DNA of 64,000 nucleotides, from contig NZ_CP132343.1 in assembly GCF_040529065.1 (NCBI RefSeq), positions 4,278,001 through 4,342,000 on the forward strand. The letters run 5' to 3'. Source of the DNA: Xanthomonas sacchari. GTDB taxonomy: Bacteria > Pseudomonadota > Gammaproteobacteria > Xanthomonadales > Xanthomonadaceae. Positions 23,593-32,836 of the stretch are shown here, piece after piece (the stretch's first letter is position 1; each line of letters begins with the position of its first letter). A model generated the notes under the pieces. It was given only the letters and a program-made list of their open reading frames with translations. It searched no databases and was not told where the DNA came from. Position numbers and translations under genes: made by a program.

Positions 23593-26500
23593 TTAGAACT
23601 TGTAGGTCAGCCCCAGGTACGCCAGCCGCCCGGCGTAGCCGCCGGTGTAGAAGCGCGCCCGGGTGTCGTCACCCAGATGCTGGCGCGACTCCTGCTTGGT
23701 CAGGTTGAGCACCGACGCGGTGAGGCTGAGCGCCGGGGTGATGTTGTACGCCGCGTTGAGATCGATCTGGTAGTACGGCTCCTCGTACACGTTCAAGCCG
23801 TTGACCAGGCCCTGCACCAGTTCGCCGCGACGGTTGTACGAGGCGCGCAGCAGCAGCCGGTCGGTCTCGTAGAACACGGTGAGGTTGGTCTGGTTCTTGG
23901 CGCTGCCCGGCATCGAGGTCTTGCCGACCTCGGTGCCGTCCTCCAGCCGCACCGCGGCCTTGCTGGCATCGTTGTAGGTGTAGTTGAACTGCACGCCGAG
24001 GCCGGACGGCAACGTGTGCTGCGCGTACAGTTCCACGCCCTGCGAGACCGCGTCCTGGCCGCCGGCCTTGGTGCTGTAGTTCTGCACCGTGACCGTCTGG
24101 CCGTTGATCAGCATGTTGACGTCGCTGATCACATCGACCGAGAAGTTCTCCACGTTCTTGCGGAACAGCCCCACGCCCGCCACCGAGCCCGGCTGGAAGT
24201 ACCACTCCAGCCCGAGGTCGAACTGGTTGGCCTTGTACGGCTCCAGCTTCTTGTTGCTGCCCGAGCCGTACCAGCCCTGCTCGCTGGCGCCGCCGGTCAG
24301 GCGCCGGTCGGCCACGTATTCGGGGCTGTAGTACTCCAGGCTGCCGGGCGCGGCGATGGCGTTGTAGCTGGGCCGCGCGATCACCTTCGACGCCGCCGCG
24401 CGCAGCAGCAGGTTCTCGGTCAGGTCGTAGGCCAGGTTGAAGCTCGGCAGCACGTCGGTGTACTTGCGGTCCAGCGCACTGACCACGAACGACTCGGTGC
24501 GCTGCTGGGTGTCGGACAGCCGCCAGTAGCCTTCGGTACCGCAGTAGGTATCGGCCGGCGCGCCCGCAGGCATGGCCGCGCCCTGCTGGCAGGCCAGCGG
24601 ATTGCCGTCGGCACCATCGAAGAAGTAGTCGTTGTAGGCGGTCACCTTGTCGGTGGAATCGGCATGCTGACCGGTGCGCGCCACCCGCACGCCGACGTTG
24701 CCGCGCAGGCGCTCGGTGTGGAAGTTGAGCTGCAGGTAGGTCGAGTAGATCTTCTCGTCGACGTTGTAGACGAAGTTGTCTTCGTTGCGGGTCTGCATCG
24801 CGCCGTAAGTCTGGTTCAAGTAGCCGATGTAGCCGGGGAAGTTGATCGCCGGGAACGCACTGGAGTTGACCCCGCCGGCCAGGTTGTCCAGCGAGAACAG
24901 CAGGTCCGGCGAGAACTGCGTGGCCAGGGCGTTGCAGCGCCCGTTCCAGTAGCGGTTGTTGTAGTCGCTCGGGTCGGTGCCCGGGCACACCCAGTAGTTG
25001 TTGCCGGTATTGCGGTGGATGCCGCCGTCGCGGCGCTTGAGGCCGAACTGCAGCGAGTCGAAGAACTCGCCGTCGATATGCCAGGTGGTATCGATCTGCG
25101 CGTATTGCTGCTGGTTGGTGTTGCGGGTCCAGGACGAGCCGGTCGAGCCCAGGTCGACCTGCAGGATGCCGTCGCGCAGGTTCTGCATCAGCTCCGGCGA
25201 GAAGGTCATGGTCGGCGTTCCAGTCAGGTCCCAGGCGCTGGCGAAGTTGCCGTTGGTCCAACTGCCGTCGGCGTTCTGGCGGCGCGGCTTGATCGGCAGC
25301 GAGAACTGCAGTTCCGGCCCGCCCTTGGCCCAGGTGCGGCCGGCCTTGAACGACACGTCCACCTTCTCGCCGCGCCACTCGCCGCCCAGGTCCACCGTCT
25401 GCGACAGCGACTTCTCGATGTTGTAGCTGCCGGTGATCTGCGGCGTGGGCACCGTGCAGTCGTCCGAGCCCCAACCGCCCGGCGGCAGGCCGGCGGCAGC
25501 GGCCTGCGCCTCGCTGCAGTAGTAGGCCTTGCCCGGATGCAGACTGTAGTTGGCGCCGGTGACGATGGTGCCGCTGGGGTCGAACTGCAGCCCGTCGAGC
25601 AGGCGGCCGCCGCGCCAGTTGCCGTCGCCGTAGTAGCGGGCGATGTTCCACTCGGGAATCTTGACCGTATTGGTCTGCGAGTTCTGCGACAGGTCGAAGC
25701 GGAAGTAGTTCGCGGTCAGGGTGAGATCGTCGGTGGGCTTGAACTGGAAGGTCAGCTGGCCGCCCTTGCGCTCGCGCTCCTCCTGCTTGACGTCCAGGCT
25801 GACGGCCGTGGGCATCATGAAGCGGGTGTAGTATTTGCCGTTCTGGTCCCAGAAGCCGGTGCCGCCCCACCAGTTGGCGTTGAAGTCAGACGGATTGCCG
25901 TTGACGTCGACCGCCGGACCGCCTTCGTCGCGGCCGTACCACTGCCAGCTCTCGGTGCTGGCGTTAAGCGTGCGCGCGGTGCGTTTCTGCTGCGTGTAGC
26001 CGACGAACACGCCGAAGCGGTTGTCCTGGTCGTGCCACGAGTACGAGCCGGAGAACTGGCCGTCGGTCTTCTTGCTGCTGTCCGACCACACGCCTTCGGC
26101 AGACAGGAAGCCCGAATTGGGCTCCAGCTCCAGCGGGCGCCGCGTCTGCAGGATCACGGTGCCACCGATGCCGCCTTCGTCGATGCGCGCTTCCGGCGTC
26201 TTGTACAGCTCGGCGCTGCCGAGCAGGTTCGACGGCAGCAGCGTGTAGTTGAACGAGCGCGTCGGGTCGCCGTTGGACTCGGCGGTGGCGATGTAGTTGC
26301 CGTTCAATTCGGTCAGCACCAGCTCCGAGGACAGGCCGCGCACGCTGACGTTCTTGCCCTCACCACCGTCGCGGGTGATGACCACGCCGGGCACACGCTG
26401 CAGCGCATCGGCCACGTTCTTGTCGGGGAACTTACCCACGTCCTCGGCGGTGATCACATCGACCACGGCGTTGGCGTTGCGCTTCTGCTCCAGGCTCTTC

Positions 26501-26694
26501 TCGATCGCGTAGCGGTAGCCGGTCACCGTCACCGCGTCCAGGTCGGTGGCCTTGACCTCGGCCTGCCCCGTGGGGGCCGGCGTGCCGTCGGCCTGCTGGG
26601 CGAAGGCGGTGGTGGAGGCAGCGCTGGCGAGCAGCGCGATGGCGATACCCGCAGACAAGGCGCTGCGGTGGCGTGCATGTGGCTTGCAATTCAT
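23593..26694 (-). CDS. TonB-dependent outer-membrane receptor (carbohydrate-type)
   Basis: A 1033-residue receptor. The signal peptide (AGIAIALLASAASTTAFA) is cleaved near residue 32. A plug domain follows with a TonB-box-like DAVTVTGYRYAIEKSLEQKR, then FPDKNVADALQRVPGV, GKNVSVRGLS and PEARIDEGGIGGTVILQTRRP. The large 22-strand barrel ends in YLGLTYKF with the expected terminal Phe. The size and GxGGT-type plug belong to the oligosaccharide-receptor group common in Xanthomonas CUT loci. ATG 26694 is chosen because GGGAGAGG lies at the right distance; an ATG nine bases earlier sits too close to it. Flanking GH92 genes suggest a mannoside substrate. An operator-like palindrome lies at 26854. 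Confidence 0.93.
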   Translation of the reverse strand: MNCKPHARHRSALSAGIAIALLASAASTTAFAQQADGTPAPTGQAEVKATDLDAVTVTGYRYAIEKSLEQKRNANAVVDVITAEDVGKFPDKNVADALQRVPGVVITRDGGEGKNVSVRGLSSELVLTELNGNYIATAESNGDPTRSFNYTLLPSNLLGSAELYKTPEARIDEGGIGGTVILQTRRPLELEPNSGFLSAEGVWSDSSKKTDGQFSGSYSWHDQDNRFGVFVGYTQQKRTARTLNASTESWQWYGRDEGGPAVDVNGNPSDFNANWWGGTGFWDQNGKYYTRFMMPTAVSLDVKQEERERKGGQLTFQFKPTDDLTLTANYFRFDLSQNSQTNTVKIPEWNIARYYGDGNWRGGRLLDGLQFDPSGTIVTGANYSLHPGKAYYCSEAQAAAAGLPPGGWGSDDCTVPTPQITGSYNIEKSLSQTVDLGGEWRGEKVDVSFKAGRTWAKGGPELQFSLPIKPRRQNADGSWTNGNFASAWDLTGTPTMTFSPELMQNLRDGILQVDLGSTGSSWTRNTNQQQYAQIDTTWHIDGEFFDSLQFGLKRRDGGIHRNTGNNYWVCPGTDPSDYNNRYWNGRCNALATQFSPDLLFSLDNLAGGVNSSAFPAINFPGYIGYLNQTYGAMQTRNEDNFVYNVDEKIYSTYLQLNFHTERLRGNVGVRVARTGQHADSTDKVTAYNDYFFDGADGNPLACQQGAAMPAGAPADTYCGTEGYWRLSDTQQRTESFVVSALDRKYTDVLPSFNLAYDLTENLLLRAAASKVIARPSYNAIAAPGSLEYYSPEYVADRRLTGGASEQGWYGSGSNKKLEPYKANQFDLGLEWYFQPGSVAGVGLFRKNVENFSVDVISDVNMLINGQTVTVQNYSTKAGGQDAVSQGVELYAQHTLPSGLGVQFNYTYNDASKAAVRLEDGTEVGKTSMPGSAKNQTNLTVFYETDRLLLRASYNRRGELVQGLVNGLNVYEEPYYQIDLNAAYNITPALSLTASVLNLTKQESRQHLGDDTRARFYTGGYAGRLAYLGLTYKF

Positions 26695-26853
26695 GTCAAT
26701 CATCCTCTCCCAAAGATTGATCGGCTTGCGGCACGCATGGGTCCCGCTCGATCCAGACCGAGCGAACATGCGTGCGTCGTTTTAGTGAAAACATCCGGCG
26801 CCATCGCGGCATGCCGGTCGTGCGGCCCCTCCCCTCGCGACGACCCCGTTTAA

Positions 26854-26867
26854 TTGGATCGTTCTAA
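26854..26867 (-). promoter_or_regulatory. LacI-type operator upstream of the TonB receptor gene
   Basis: TTGGATCGTTCTAA lies 160 bases before the receptor start in an AT-rich patch. It differs at only two positions from the perfect palindrome TTGGATCGATCCAA at 30629. It is the likely binding site of one of the two LacI regulators in this window. Confidence 0.6.
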
Positions 26868-26991
26868 TCCGTTGGAAAACTAAGTATCACAGCGCCTCGC
26901 GCAGCGCATGCTGCCGCGCAACAGCGCTAATGCATTCGACGAGTGCTGCAGTGAGCGATACGTGGTGCGCAGGCGCGGCGCTGTCGCGTGT

Positions 26992-29900
26992 TCATGGCAT
27001 GGCCTGCCGTGTCACCGGCTGCAGCAGCTCGATCTCGCCCAGCGCCGCGCCTTCGCCCGCGTCCAGGCGCAGGCGGTACGCGCTGTACGCACCTGGCGTG
27101 GCGATGCGGAACGGCCGCAGCTGTCGCGGCCAAGTGAATGCTTGCGTGCGCCGCTGGTCCAGCGTGGTCCACGCGCCATCGCCGTTGCGCCCTTCCAGCG
27201 TCCACGCCAGGCCGGACACCGCGGCATCGCCGCTGGTCAGCGTGTAGTACGTGGCATGCATCGGCGTGTCGAAGCGCAGGTCCACACTGCGCCCGGCCGG
27301 CAGCGACAGCGCCGTGGTCGCATCGTCGTCGATCAAGACCGTGGCCTTGGGTTGTCCTTGCAACGACACCGCCACGGCCTGCGACGCCACATCCTCCAGC
27401 CCGCGCGGCGCACTGCCCGGCGGCGTCAGCGACGGCGGCAGCGCGTCGGCACCACTGCCCCAGCGCGAGGGCGTCGCACCCATCACGAACTCCAGGGTGG
27501 CGCCGTCGGCGATGTCCTGGTGGCGCAGCCAGGCCTTTTTCCACGGCTTGCCGTTGAGCGTGAGCGACTGCACGTACACGTTGCGCGCACTGTTGTTGCG
27601 CGCGATCACCACCAGCTTGCGACCGTTGCCGAGATCGACCTCGGCGCGCGGGAACGCCGGCGAGCCGATCACGTACTCCGGCGCGCCCATCCGCAGCGGA
27701 TACAGCCCGAGCATGGCGAACAGGTACCACGCCGACATCTCGCCGTTGTCCTCGTCGCCCGGATAGCCCTGGCCGATCTCGCTGCCCAGGTACAGCCGAC
27801 GCAGCACCTCGCGGGTGAGGCGCTGGGTCTTCCACGGCTGCCCCGCCGGCACGTACATCCACGGCAGGTGGTGCGAGGGCTGGTTGCTGTGCGCGTACAT
27901 GCCCATGCGCACGTCGCGTGCCTCGGTCATCTCGTGGATGACGCCGCGGTAGCTGCCAGCAAAGCGCTTGTCCGCGGTCTCGGCCTTGGCGAAGAGCTCG
28001 TCCAAGCGCGCGGCCATGGCGTCCTCGCCGCCCAGCAGCGTGGCCAGGCCGGTGGCGTCGTGCGGCGTGGTGAAGGCGAAGGTCCAGGCATTGGCCTCGG
28101 TGTAGTCGCCGCCCCACACGCGCGGATCGAACTTGGACGCAGGGGTGCTCCACTGGCCGGCCGGCGTGCGCCCACGGAAGAAGCGCGTAGCGGGATCGAA
28201 CAGATACACGTAGTCGGTGGCGCGCGCCTGGAAATACTCGGCTTCCTCGCGGTAGCGCTGCGCCTGCTGCGGTTCCTGTTCCCCTTCCGCCAGCGCCTGC
28301 GCCATCTGTGCCAGGCCGAAATCGTTGAGCGCGCCCTCCAGCGTCCACGACAGCCCCTCGTGCACGTCGTTGGCCGCGTAGCCGCGGTACATCGAACGGG
28401 CCAGGCCCTTGCGGCCGACATTAGACACCGGCGGCACCACCGTGGCATTGCGCAGCGCAGCAGTGTAGGCCTCGTGCGGATCGAACCCGCGCACGCCCTT
28501 CAGCCAGGCATCGGCAAAGGCCACGTCGGAACTGGTGCCGACCATCAGGTCCGCATAGCCCGGCGAGGACCAGCGTGCCACCCAGCCACCGTCGCGGTAC
28601 TGCTGCAGGAAGCCATCGATCATCGCCCCGGCCTGTTCCGGCGCGAACAAGGCATACGCCGGCCAACTGGTGCGGAAGGTGTCCCAGAAGCCGTTGTTGA
28701 CGTAGACCTTGCCCGGCACGATCGGCGCCGCGGTGCGCTCGGCATCGCCTCCCGTGTTGTCCTTGGACCAGCTGTTCTGGTCGGCATGCCGCCAATCCGG
28801 ATGCGCCGCGTCGCCGACGTTCTCGTGGGCGATGTTGGGGTACAGGAACAGCCGGTACAGGTTGGAGTACACCGTGACCCGCTGGTCATGGCTGGCGCCT
28901 TGCACCTGCACACGGCCCAGCAGCGCGTCCCAGGCATCCTGCGCACGCGACTGCACCGCCTCGAACCCGGCGTCGCCGATCTCCTGCTGCAGATTGCGCT
29001 GCGCCTGCTCCACCGAGATCAGCGAGGTCGCGATGCGCATCACCACCGTGCGATCCGCGCCCGGCGCGAACTTCACGTAGCCGGTCGGCCGCCCCGTGGC
29101 GATCCTGCCGCTGGCGGTCCACGGACGGTCGAAGCGCGCATACACGAACAGGCGCGTGGCGCCGTTGGACAGGCCGCTGCGCGTGTCGGAGTAGCCACGC
29201 AGCGTCTGCGTCGCCGCGTCCAGGGTCAGCCCGCCGCGCGCGTCGACATTGTCGAACAGCAGGTTGGCATCGCCACCCTCGGGAAAGCGGAAGCGGAAGA
29301 TCGCCGCCCGCTCGCTCGGCGCCAGCTCCGCGCGGATGCCGTTGTCGAAATCCACCCGGTACAGATGCGGGCGCGCCTCCTCGTGGTCGTGGCTGAACGA
29401 CAACGCGCGCTTGGTGCGATCCGCCTCCGGCACCCCGCGCGTGGACGAGGGCATCACCTGGAAGGTCTGGCGATCGCCCATCCACGGGCTGGGCTCGTGG
29501 CTGATCGACAGGGCCTGCAGCCGCGGCCGGTTGTCGTCGCCGTTCTGCTCGTTCCAGCGGTACAGCCAGCTCAGCGTCCCCGCATCGGTCGCCGGCACCC
29601 AGAAGTTGAAGCCATGCGGCATTGCCGTGGCCGGGATGTTGTTGCCGCGCGAGAACGTGCCGTTGGACTGCGTCCCGCGCGTGGTCACCACCTCGTCGCT
29701 GGGACGCCGCGCCGCCTGCGGCGCGGGTTCACGGCGCACCGCGACATCGTCGATCCAGCCCGACGCCACCTTGCCGGACCCCGGCTGTACCTGCAGCTCG
29801 ATCGCGCGGATGCGCTTGCCGCGCAACGCCGCAACCTCGCCCAGCCGCACCTGTTTGAGCGCCCACTGCTGCGGATACAGCGTCTTCGACGCCGCCTGCC

Positions 29901-30384
29901 CCGCCGCACTGACCAACGCACCATGCTGATCCTCCACGCCCAGGTCGGATAAGCGGCGCCCATCGTCGAACAGCAGATCCACCGCCACGCCGGTCGACGC
30001 CACCGTCTCGCCGTCGACGATCTCCGGCAGCACCATCCACGACAGCACCGTGTCCGGCTCCACCGGCAGATCCACCGCAAACAGTTGTGCGCGCCCGGCC
30101 GCATTGGCGCGATAGTGCAGCGCATGCAGCCCGGTGTAACCCATGCCGGCCTTAACCGCGTAGGGCTGTTCGGGGCCGTTGCCGATGGCGACGCTCACGC
30201 CTGCTGTGCCGGACTGCGCCGCCGAAGCTGGCGCAGGTTCGCCCCGCTCGAACGAAGACGCAAAATCGGCATCGGCCGCGCGTGCCGCGCCAGTTCCCGC
30301 GCACAGCAACGCCGAGGCAACGAGCGACGCCACCCACCCGCAAGACGATTCAGACAGGTGCGCAAAGCGCGGATGGATTGGCAT
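26992..30384 (-). CDS. GH92 family alpha-mannosidase with extra N- and C-terminal modules (second)
   Basis: At 1130 residues this is much longer than a plain GH92 (~750-800). A signal peptide (VASLVASALLCAGTGAARA) is followed by a ~230-residue beta-rich module that resembles a carbohydrate-binding domain. GH92 then starts near THGT-type text TTRGTQSNGTFSRGNNIPATAMPHGFNFW. The conserved motif reads GDEDNGEMSAWY (from ~876) instead of GNDDxGxMSAWY. After it comes a linker and a ~140-residue C-terminal region (AWTLEGRNGDGAWTTLDQR, PFRIATPGAYSAYRLRLDAG) typical of F5/8-type (CBM32) domains. It is secreted, probably periplasmic, acting on mannosides. It has its own upstream palindrome at 30629. 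Confidence 0.88.
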   Translation of the reverse strand: MPIHPRFAHLSESSCGWVASLVASALLCAGTGAARAADADFASSFERGEPAPASAAQSGTAGVSVAIGNGPEQPYAVKAGMGYTGLHALHYRANAAGRAQLFAVDLPVEPDTVLSWMVLPEIVDGETVASTGVAVDLLFDDGRRLSDLGVEDQHGALVSAAGQAASKTLYPQQWALKQVRLGEVAALRGKRIRAIELQVQPGSGKVASGWIDDVAVRREPAPQAARRPSDEVVTTRGTQSNGTFSRGNNIPATAMPHGFNFWVPATDAGTLSWLYRWNEQNGDDNRPRLQALSISHEPSPWMGDRQTFQVMPSSTRGVPEADRTKRALSFSHDHEEARPHLYRVDFDNGIRAELAPSERAAIFRFRFPEGGDANLLFDNVDARGGLTLDAATQTLRGYSDTRSGLSNGATRLFVYARFDRPWTASGRIATGRPTGYVKFAPGADRTVVMRIATSLISVEQAQRNLQQEIGDAGFEAVQSRAQDAWDALLGRVQVQGASHDQRVTVYSNLYRLFLYPNIAHENVGDAAHPDWRHADQNSWSKDNTGGDAERTAAPIVPGKVYVNNGFWDTFRTSWPAYALFAPEQAGAMIDGFLQQYRDGGWVARWSSPGYADLMVGTSSDVAFADAWLKGVRGFDPHEAYTAALRNATVVPPVSNVGRKGLARSMYRGYAANDVHEGLSWTLEGALNDFGLAQMAQALAEGEQEPQQAQRYREEAEYFQARATDYVYLFDPATRFFRGRTPAGQWSTPASKFDPRVWGGDYTEANAWTFAFTTPHDATGLATLLGGEDAMAARLDELFAKAETADKRFAGSYRGVIHEMTEARDVRMGMYAHSNQPSHHLPWMYVPAGQPWKTQRLTREVLRRLYLGSEIGQGYPGDEDNGEMSAWYLFAMLGLYPLRMGAPEYVIGSPAFPRAEVDLGNGRKLVVIARNNSARNVYVQSLTLNGKPWKKAWLRHQDIADGATLEFVMGATPSRWGSGADALPPSLTPPGSAPRGLEDVASQAVAVSLQGQPKATVLIDDDATTALSLPAGRSVDLRFDTPMHATYYTLTSGDAAVSGLAWTLEGRNGDGAWTTLDQRRTQAFTWPRQLRPFRIATPGAYSAYRLRLDAGEGAALGEIELLQPVTRQAMP

Positions 30385-30870
30385 GGCAGGCTTCCCAACT
30401 CTCTCGGTCGGTTGTGCCGCGACGCGTGGCGTCACGCACTTCCGGTGGCAACGGCGCACAGCGAAGGCGCGCAACGTGGACCGGATCGACCCGGGGGATT
30501 GCCGCTTGAGTCGGCATCCAGCACAGCTTCACGACCGCAGATGCATGCGGACTGGAGAGCAGGCGTCAACAAACTCGTCGCACGCGATCCCTACCCACCG
30601 TCTCCCCCAAGGATGCGCATCAACGGCTTTGGATCGATCCAACACGGCTAGATGTAACACGCCTGTTATGGGGTTGCATGCTGCTGCGCAACAGTTCGTC
30701 TGCGATGGACACGCGCTCTGGCGCCACTGCGCCACGTTGAATGCGAAGAAGATTGACGCTGAACCGTCCCGCGACGAGGAGCGATGGGAGACGGCAGAGC
30801 AATCTGCCTGACCGTCTTCAACCGCTACACTGGCAAGCGCTGGATCGCTCACACACTCAGGGGGTTTCAA
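30385..30870. other. Intergenic region holding the GH92 operator; no gene
   Basis: Nearly 490 bases between the divergent GH92 gene and the repeat-protein gene. It contains the operator at 30629-30642 and a small TAACA/TGTTA inverted repeat at 30655-30668. No coding frame here shows a family match. Promoters for both directions are presumed to lie inside. Confidence 0.45.
30629..30642 (-). promoter_or_regulatory. LacI-type operator, perfect palindrome, upstream of GH92-2
   Basis: TTGGATCGATCCAA is a perfect 14-bp palindrome 245 bases upstream of the large GH92 gene. Related sites lie before the TonB receptor (26854), GH92-3 (48509), lacI-2 (48605) and lacI-1 (20930). The spread over functionally linked genes is what supports it as a real operator. 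Confidence 0.65.
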
Positions 30871-31287
30871 ATGAAGATGACCACACTCGCACTTTTGGCT
30901 GGACTTCTGGCAACGTCGAGCGCACTTGCCGACACAACACGCTGCTCGACGGACTCGTACGGCAACACAACGTGCCGCGGCGACGACGGAAGCGTGACGC
31001 GCACCAGCAAAGATTCCTACGGCAATACCACAACCCGTGACGACCAGGGCAACGTGATTCGCTGCTCTTCGGATTCGTACGGCAACAAAACCTGCCGCGG
31101 CGACGACGGAAGCGTGACGCGCAGCAGCACAGACTCCTACGGCAATACCACGACCCGTGACGACCGGGGCAACACAGTTCGCTGCTCCACGGACTCCTAC
31201 GGCAACAAGACCTGCCGCGGCGACGACGGAAGCGTGACGCGCAGCAGCACGGACTCCTACGGCAATACCACGACCCGTAGCGACTAG
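30871..31287 (+). CDS. Secreted repeat protein, truncated by a nonsense codon
   Basis: A 138-residue protein: signal peptide MKMTTLALLAGLLATSSALA, then nearly perfect 40-residue repeats of the type C-S-x-DSYGN-x-TCRGDDGSVTR followed by DSYGNTTTRDD-x-GN. Each DNA repeat is 120 bp. A strong AGGGGG ribosome site precedes ATG 30871. The frame stops at TAG 31285, where the equivalent codon in the earlier repeats is CAG or CGG. Beyond the stop, the same frame continues to read like repeat (GNVVRGATDFFGSTMRRDDKGN, ending ETCR) until 31401. So the gene has been shortened by about 37 codons. Function is unknown; the paired Cys could form disulfides in the periplasm. Confidence 0.75.
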   Translation: MKMTTLALLAGLLATSSALADTTRCSTDSYGNTTCRGDDGSVTRTSKDSYGNTTTRDDQGNVIRCSSDSYGNKTCRGDDGSVTRSSTDSYGNTTTRDDRGNTVRCSTDSYGNKTCRGDDGSVTRSSTDSYGNTTTRSD

Positions 31288-31401
31288 GGCAATGTGGTTC
31301 GCGGCGCGACGGACTTCTTCGGCAGCACGATGCGTCGCGACGACAAGGGCAACGCGTCGCGCTGCAGCACCATCAGCTTTGGCCCTGAAACTTGCCGATA
31401 G
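31288..31401 (+). pseudogene. Detached 3' end of the repeat-protein gene
   Basis: In-frame continuation after the TAG at 31285-31287: the reading RDDKGNASRCSTISFGPETCR ends at a second TAG (31399-31401). Text such as GN-x-x-R and RDD-x-GN matches the upstream repeat unit. It is more diverged than the upstream units, consistent either with relaxed selection or with a naturally diverged last repeat. Confidence 0.65.
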
Positions 31402-31402
31402 T

Positions 31403-31497
31403 CGGGCAAACAGTGCATTCAAGCCGACGCCGCTTCGCGGCGCGGCTTCCCCCCTGCGCCACACTGCTGCGCGGATCGCGATGGCCCCGCGTTAGCT
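31403..31497. repeat. Integron attC-like hairpin sequence
   Basis: The 28-base segment 31421-31448 pairs AAGCCG with CGGCTT and CGCCG with CGGCG, leaving one extrahelical A on one arm, a hallmark of attC sites. GTGCATTC precedes it and GCGTTAGC (31490-31497) closes the region, resembling an attC end, while the opposite core (RYYYAAC) is degenerate. No integrase gene is in the window. It is read as a cassette-boundary relic at the end of the accessory stretch. Confidence 0.45.
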
Positions 31498-32835
31498 AGC
31501 GGGCATCCCTTCAAGCACGAGCGCCGCCTGTTCGAGCCCACCCAGGATCGCATCCACAACGCGTGGCGAAATGTCCTGCGGCAGGTCCGCCCGCACCTCG
31601 GCGATAGCGGCCGGCGTGCGCGCCAGGATCTCCTCGATAAGCAGCTCGGCCGTCGACGCATAGCCGACCCGCTGCGCCGTACTGCTGAAGTGTCGGCGCT
31701 GGATGCTGTGCATCGCGTAATGCTTGTTCTTGCCGAGCAAGGCCATGGCCAATGTGATGTCGTAGGGCGACCATTGATGGGGGCCGTCGCCCAATACCGG
31801 ATAGGCCGACATCACGTCATACAGCCGAGTCAACCGGAAGCGGCCACGCGGCAGCAGCTGGAGACTGAAATTCTTGGCATGACCATCGGGCGCGCGCAGC
31901 AACCAGAACAGCACCTGCGCCGCCAGCACCGTCTTCATGTCGGCCTCGGCATCGACCGACTGGCGCAGCGTGCCGAACAAGGCCTTGAGCCCTGGACCGC
32001 CTTCGTTCTCGTACTTGCGCAGCGGCGAGCAGCCTTCGACCTGGCAGAAGTCTTCCTGCGGCAGGCGCATGAGCCACTGCCCGTTGGGCGCCAGGCGCCG
32101 GTCGAAGCGTTCCACCACCAGCACCCGCTGCTGGCCGAAGCGGGCGATGCGCGCATCGGCCACGTTCAAGCCATACGCCTTCAACAGCCGCAGGCACAGC
32201 CATTCGTTGTCGACGGAGCTGCTGAAATCCGCCCGCCGCCCGCCCACCAGGCCCATCGGCAGCTTGAAGATGTGGCTGGTCGGCGTGGCGCCGCGCGGCG
32301 CGTACCACTGCCCCTCCCACCACAGGAAGGCCGTCTTCTCCTGCGCACCAGCCAAGGAAATGCGGAAGTCCGCATCCGCGTCGCGGTGTGAGGCGAAGGC
32401 ATGCGGCGAGACGGTTTCGATCAGGTGCCGTTCGATGTCCTCTTCGGACAGCGGGACGCCGTCAATACGTTCGACATCCTGCGGCACCTCGTCCTCGCCC
32501 AGGACCTGCACCGCCCCCACGCAGTCGCGCCCGATCGCGCTCAGCAGATCGAACGGATCGGTGGATGGCACCATGAAGCGCTGCGCCACGCGCCGGCGGA
32601 TCGCATCGCTGTCCGGCAGCAGGTTGTCGAAGTAGTTGAAGACCTTCTCGCCCTTGAGCGGTTGGTTCTGCAGGTTGAACGGAAGCGACAGCGACAGCGG
32701 CCGGCCGATGTCGGCGCCAACCCAGTCCGCGTCGTAGTGCAGTTCCATCTCCCCGCGCGCAGGCAGCGTCCAGCGCGCCACGCGCACACCATTGGTCCAG
32801 ATAGAGAGGCTGCGGCTGTGCGATCGACGCCCCAT
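31492..32835 (-). CDS. hipA: HipA-type serine/threonine kinase toxin
   Basis: A 447-residue HipA. The N-terminal HipA domain (1-110) is followed by a kinase core. The autophosphorylation/ATP-loop motif SLAGAQEKTA begins at S160, equivalent to Ser150 of E. coli HipA. The catalytic Asp is D317 in APDGHAKNFSL, and the metal-binding Asp is D340 in LYDVMSAYP. All key residues are present, so the kinase should be active. E. coli HipA phosphorylates GltX and induces dormancy. Its ATG lies one base after the hipB stop on the same transcript, the normal hipBA order. The stop lies inside the attC-like sequence. Confidence 0.93.
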   Translation of the reverse strand: MGRRSHSRSLSIWTNGVRVARWTLPARGEMELHYDADWVGADIGRPLSLSLPFNLQNQPLKGEKVFNYFDNLLPDSDAIRRRVAQRFMVPSTDPFDLLSAIGRDCVGAVQVLGEDEVPQDVERIDGVPLSEEDIERHLIETVSPHAFASHRDADADFRISLAGAQEKTAFLWWEGQWYAPRGATPTSHIFKLPMGLVGGRRADFSSSVDNEWLCLRLLKAYGLNVADARIARFGQQRVLVVERFDRRLAPNGQWLMRLPQEDFCQVEGCSPLRKYENEGGPGLKALFGTLRQSVDAEADMKTVLAAQVLFWLLRAPDGHAKNFSLQLLPRGRFRLTRLYDVMSAYPVLGDGPHQWSPYDITLAMALLGKNKHYAMHSIQRRHFSSTAQRVGYASTAELLIEEILARTPAAIAEVRADLPQDISPRVVDAILGGLEQAALVLEGMPAS

Positions 32836-32836
32836 C

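Noticed and set aside
23518..26853. 1111-codon plus-strand frame
   Set aside because: Antisense shadow of the TonB-dependent receptor; repetitive Val/Gly/Gln composition and no recognisable domain.
26908..29952. 1014-codon plus-strand frame
   Set aside because: Antisense shadow of the multidomain GH92 gene.
30871..31287. CRISPR-like array
   Set aside because: The regular units are 120-bp in-frame coding repeats without variable spacers.
30529..31464. 311-codon minus-strand frame with repeats
   Set aside because: Its repeats are only the reverse reading of the 120-bp units of the plus-strand secreted protein, which has a signal peptide and a strong ribosome site.
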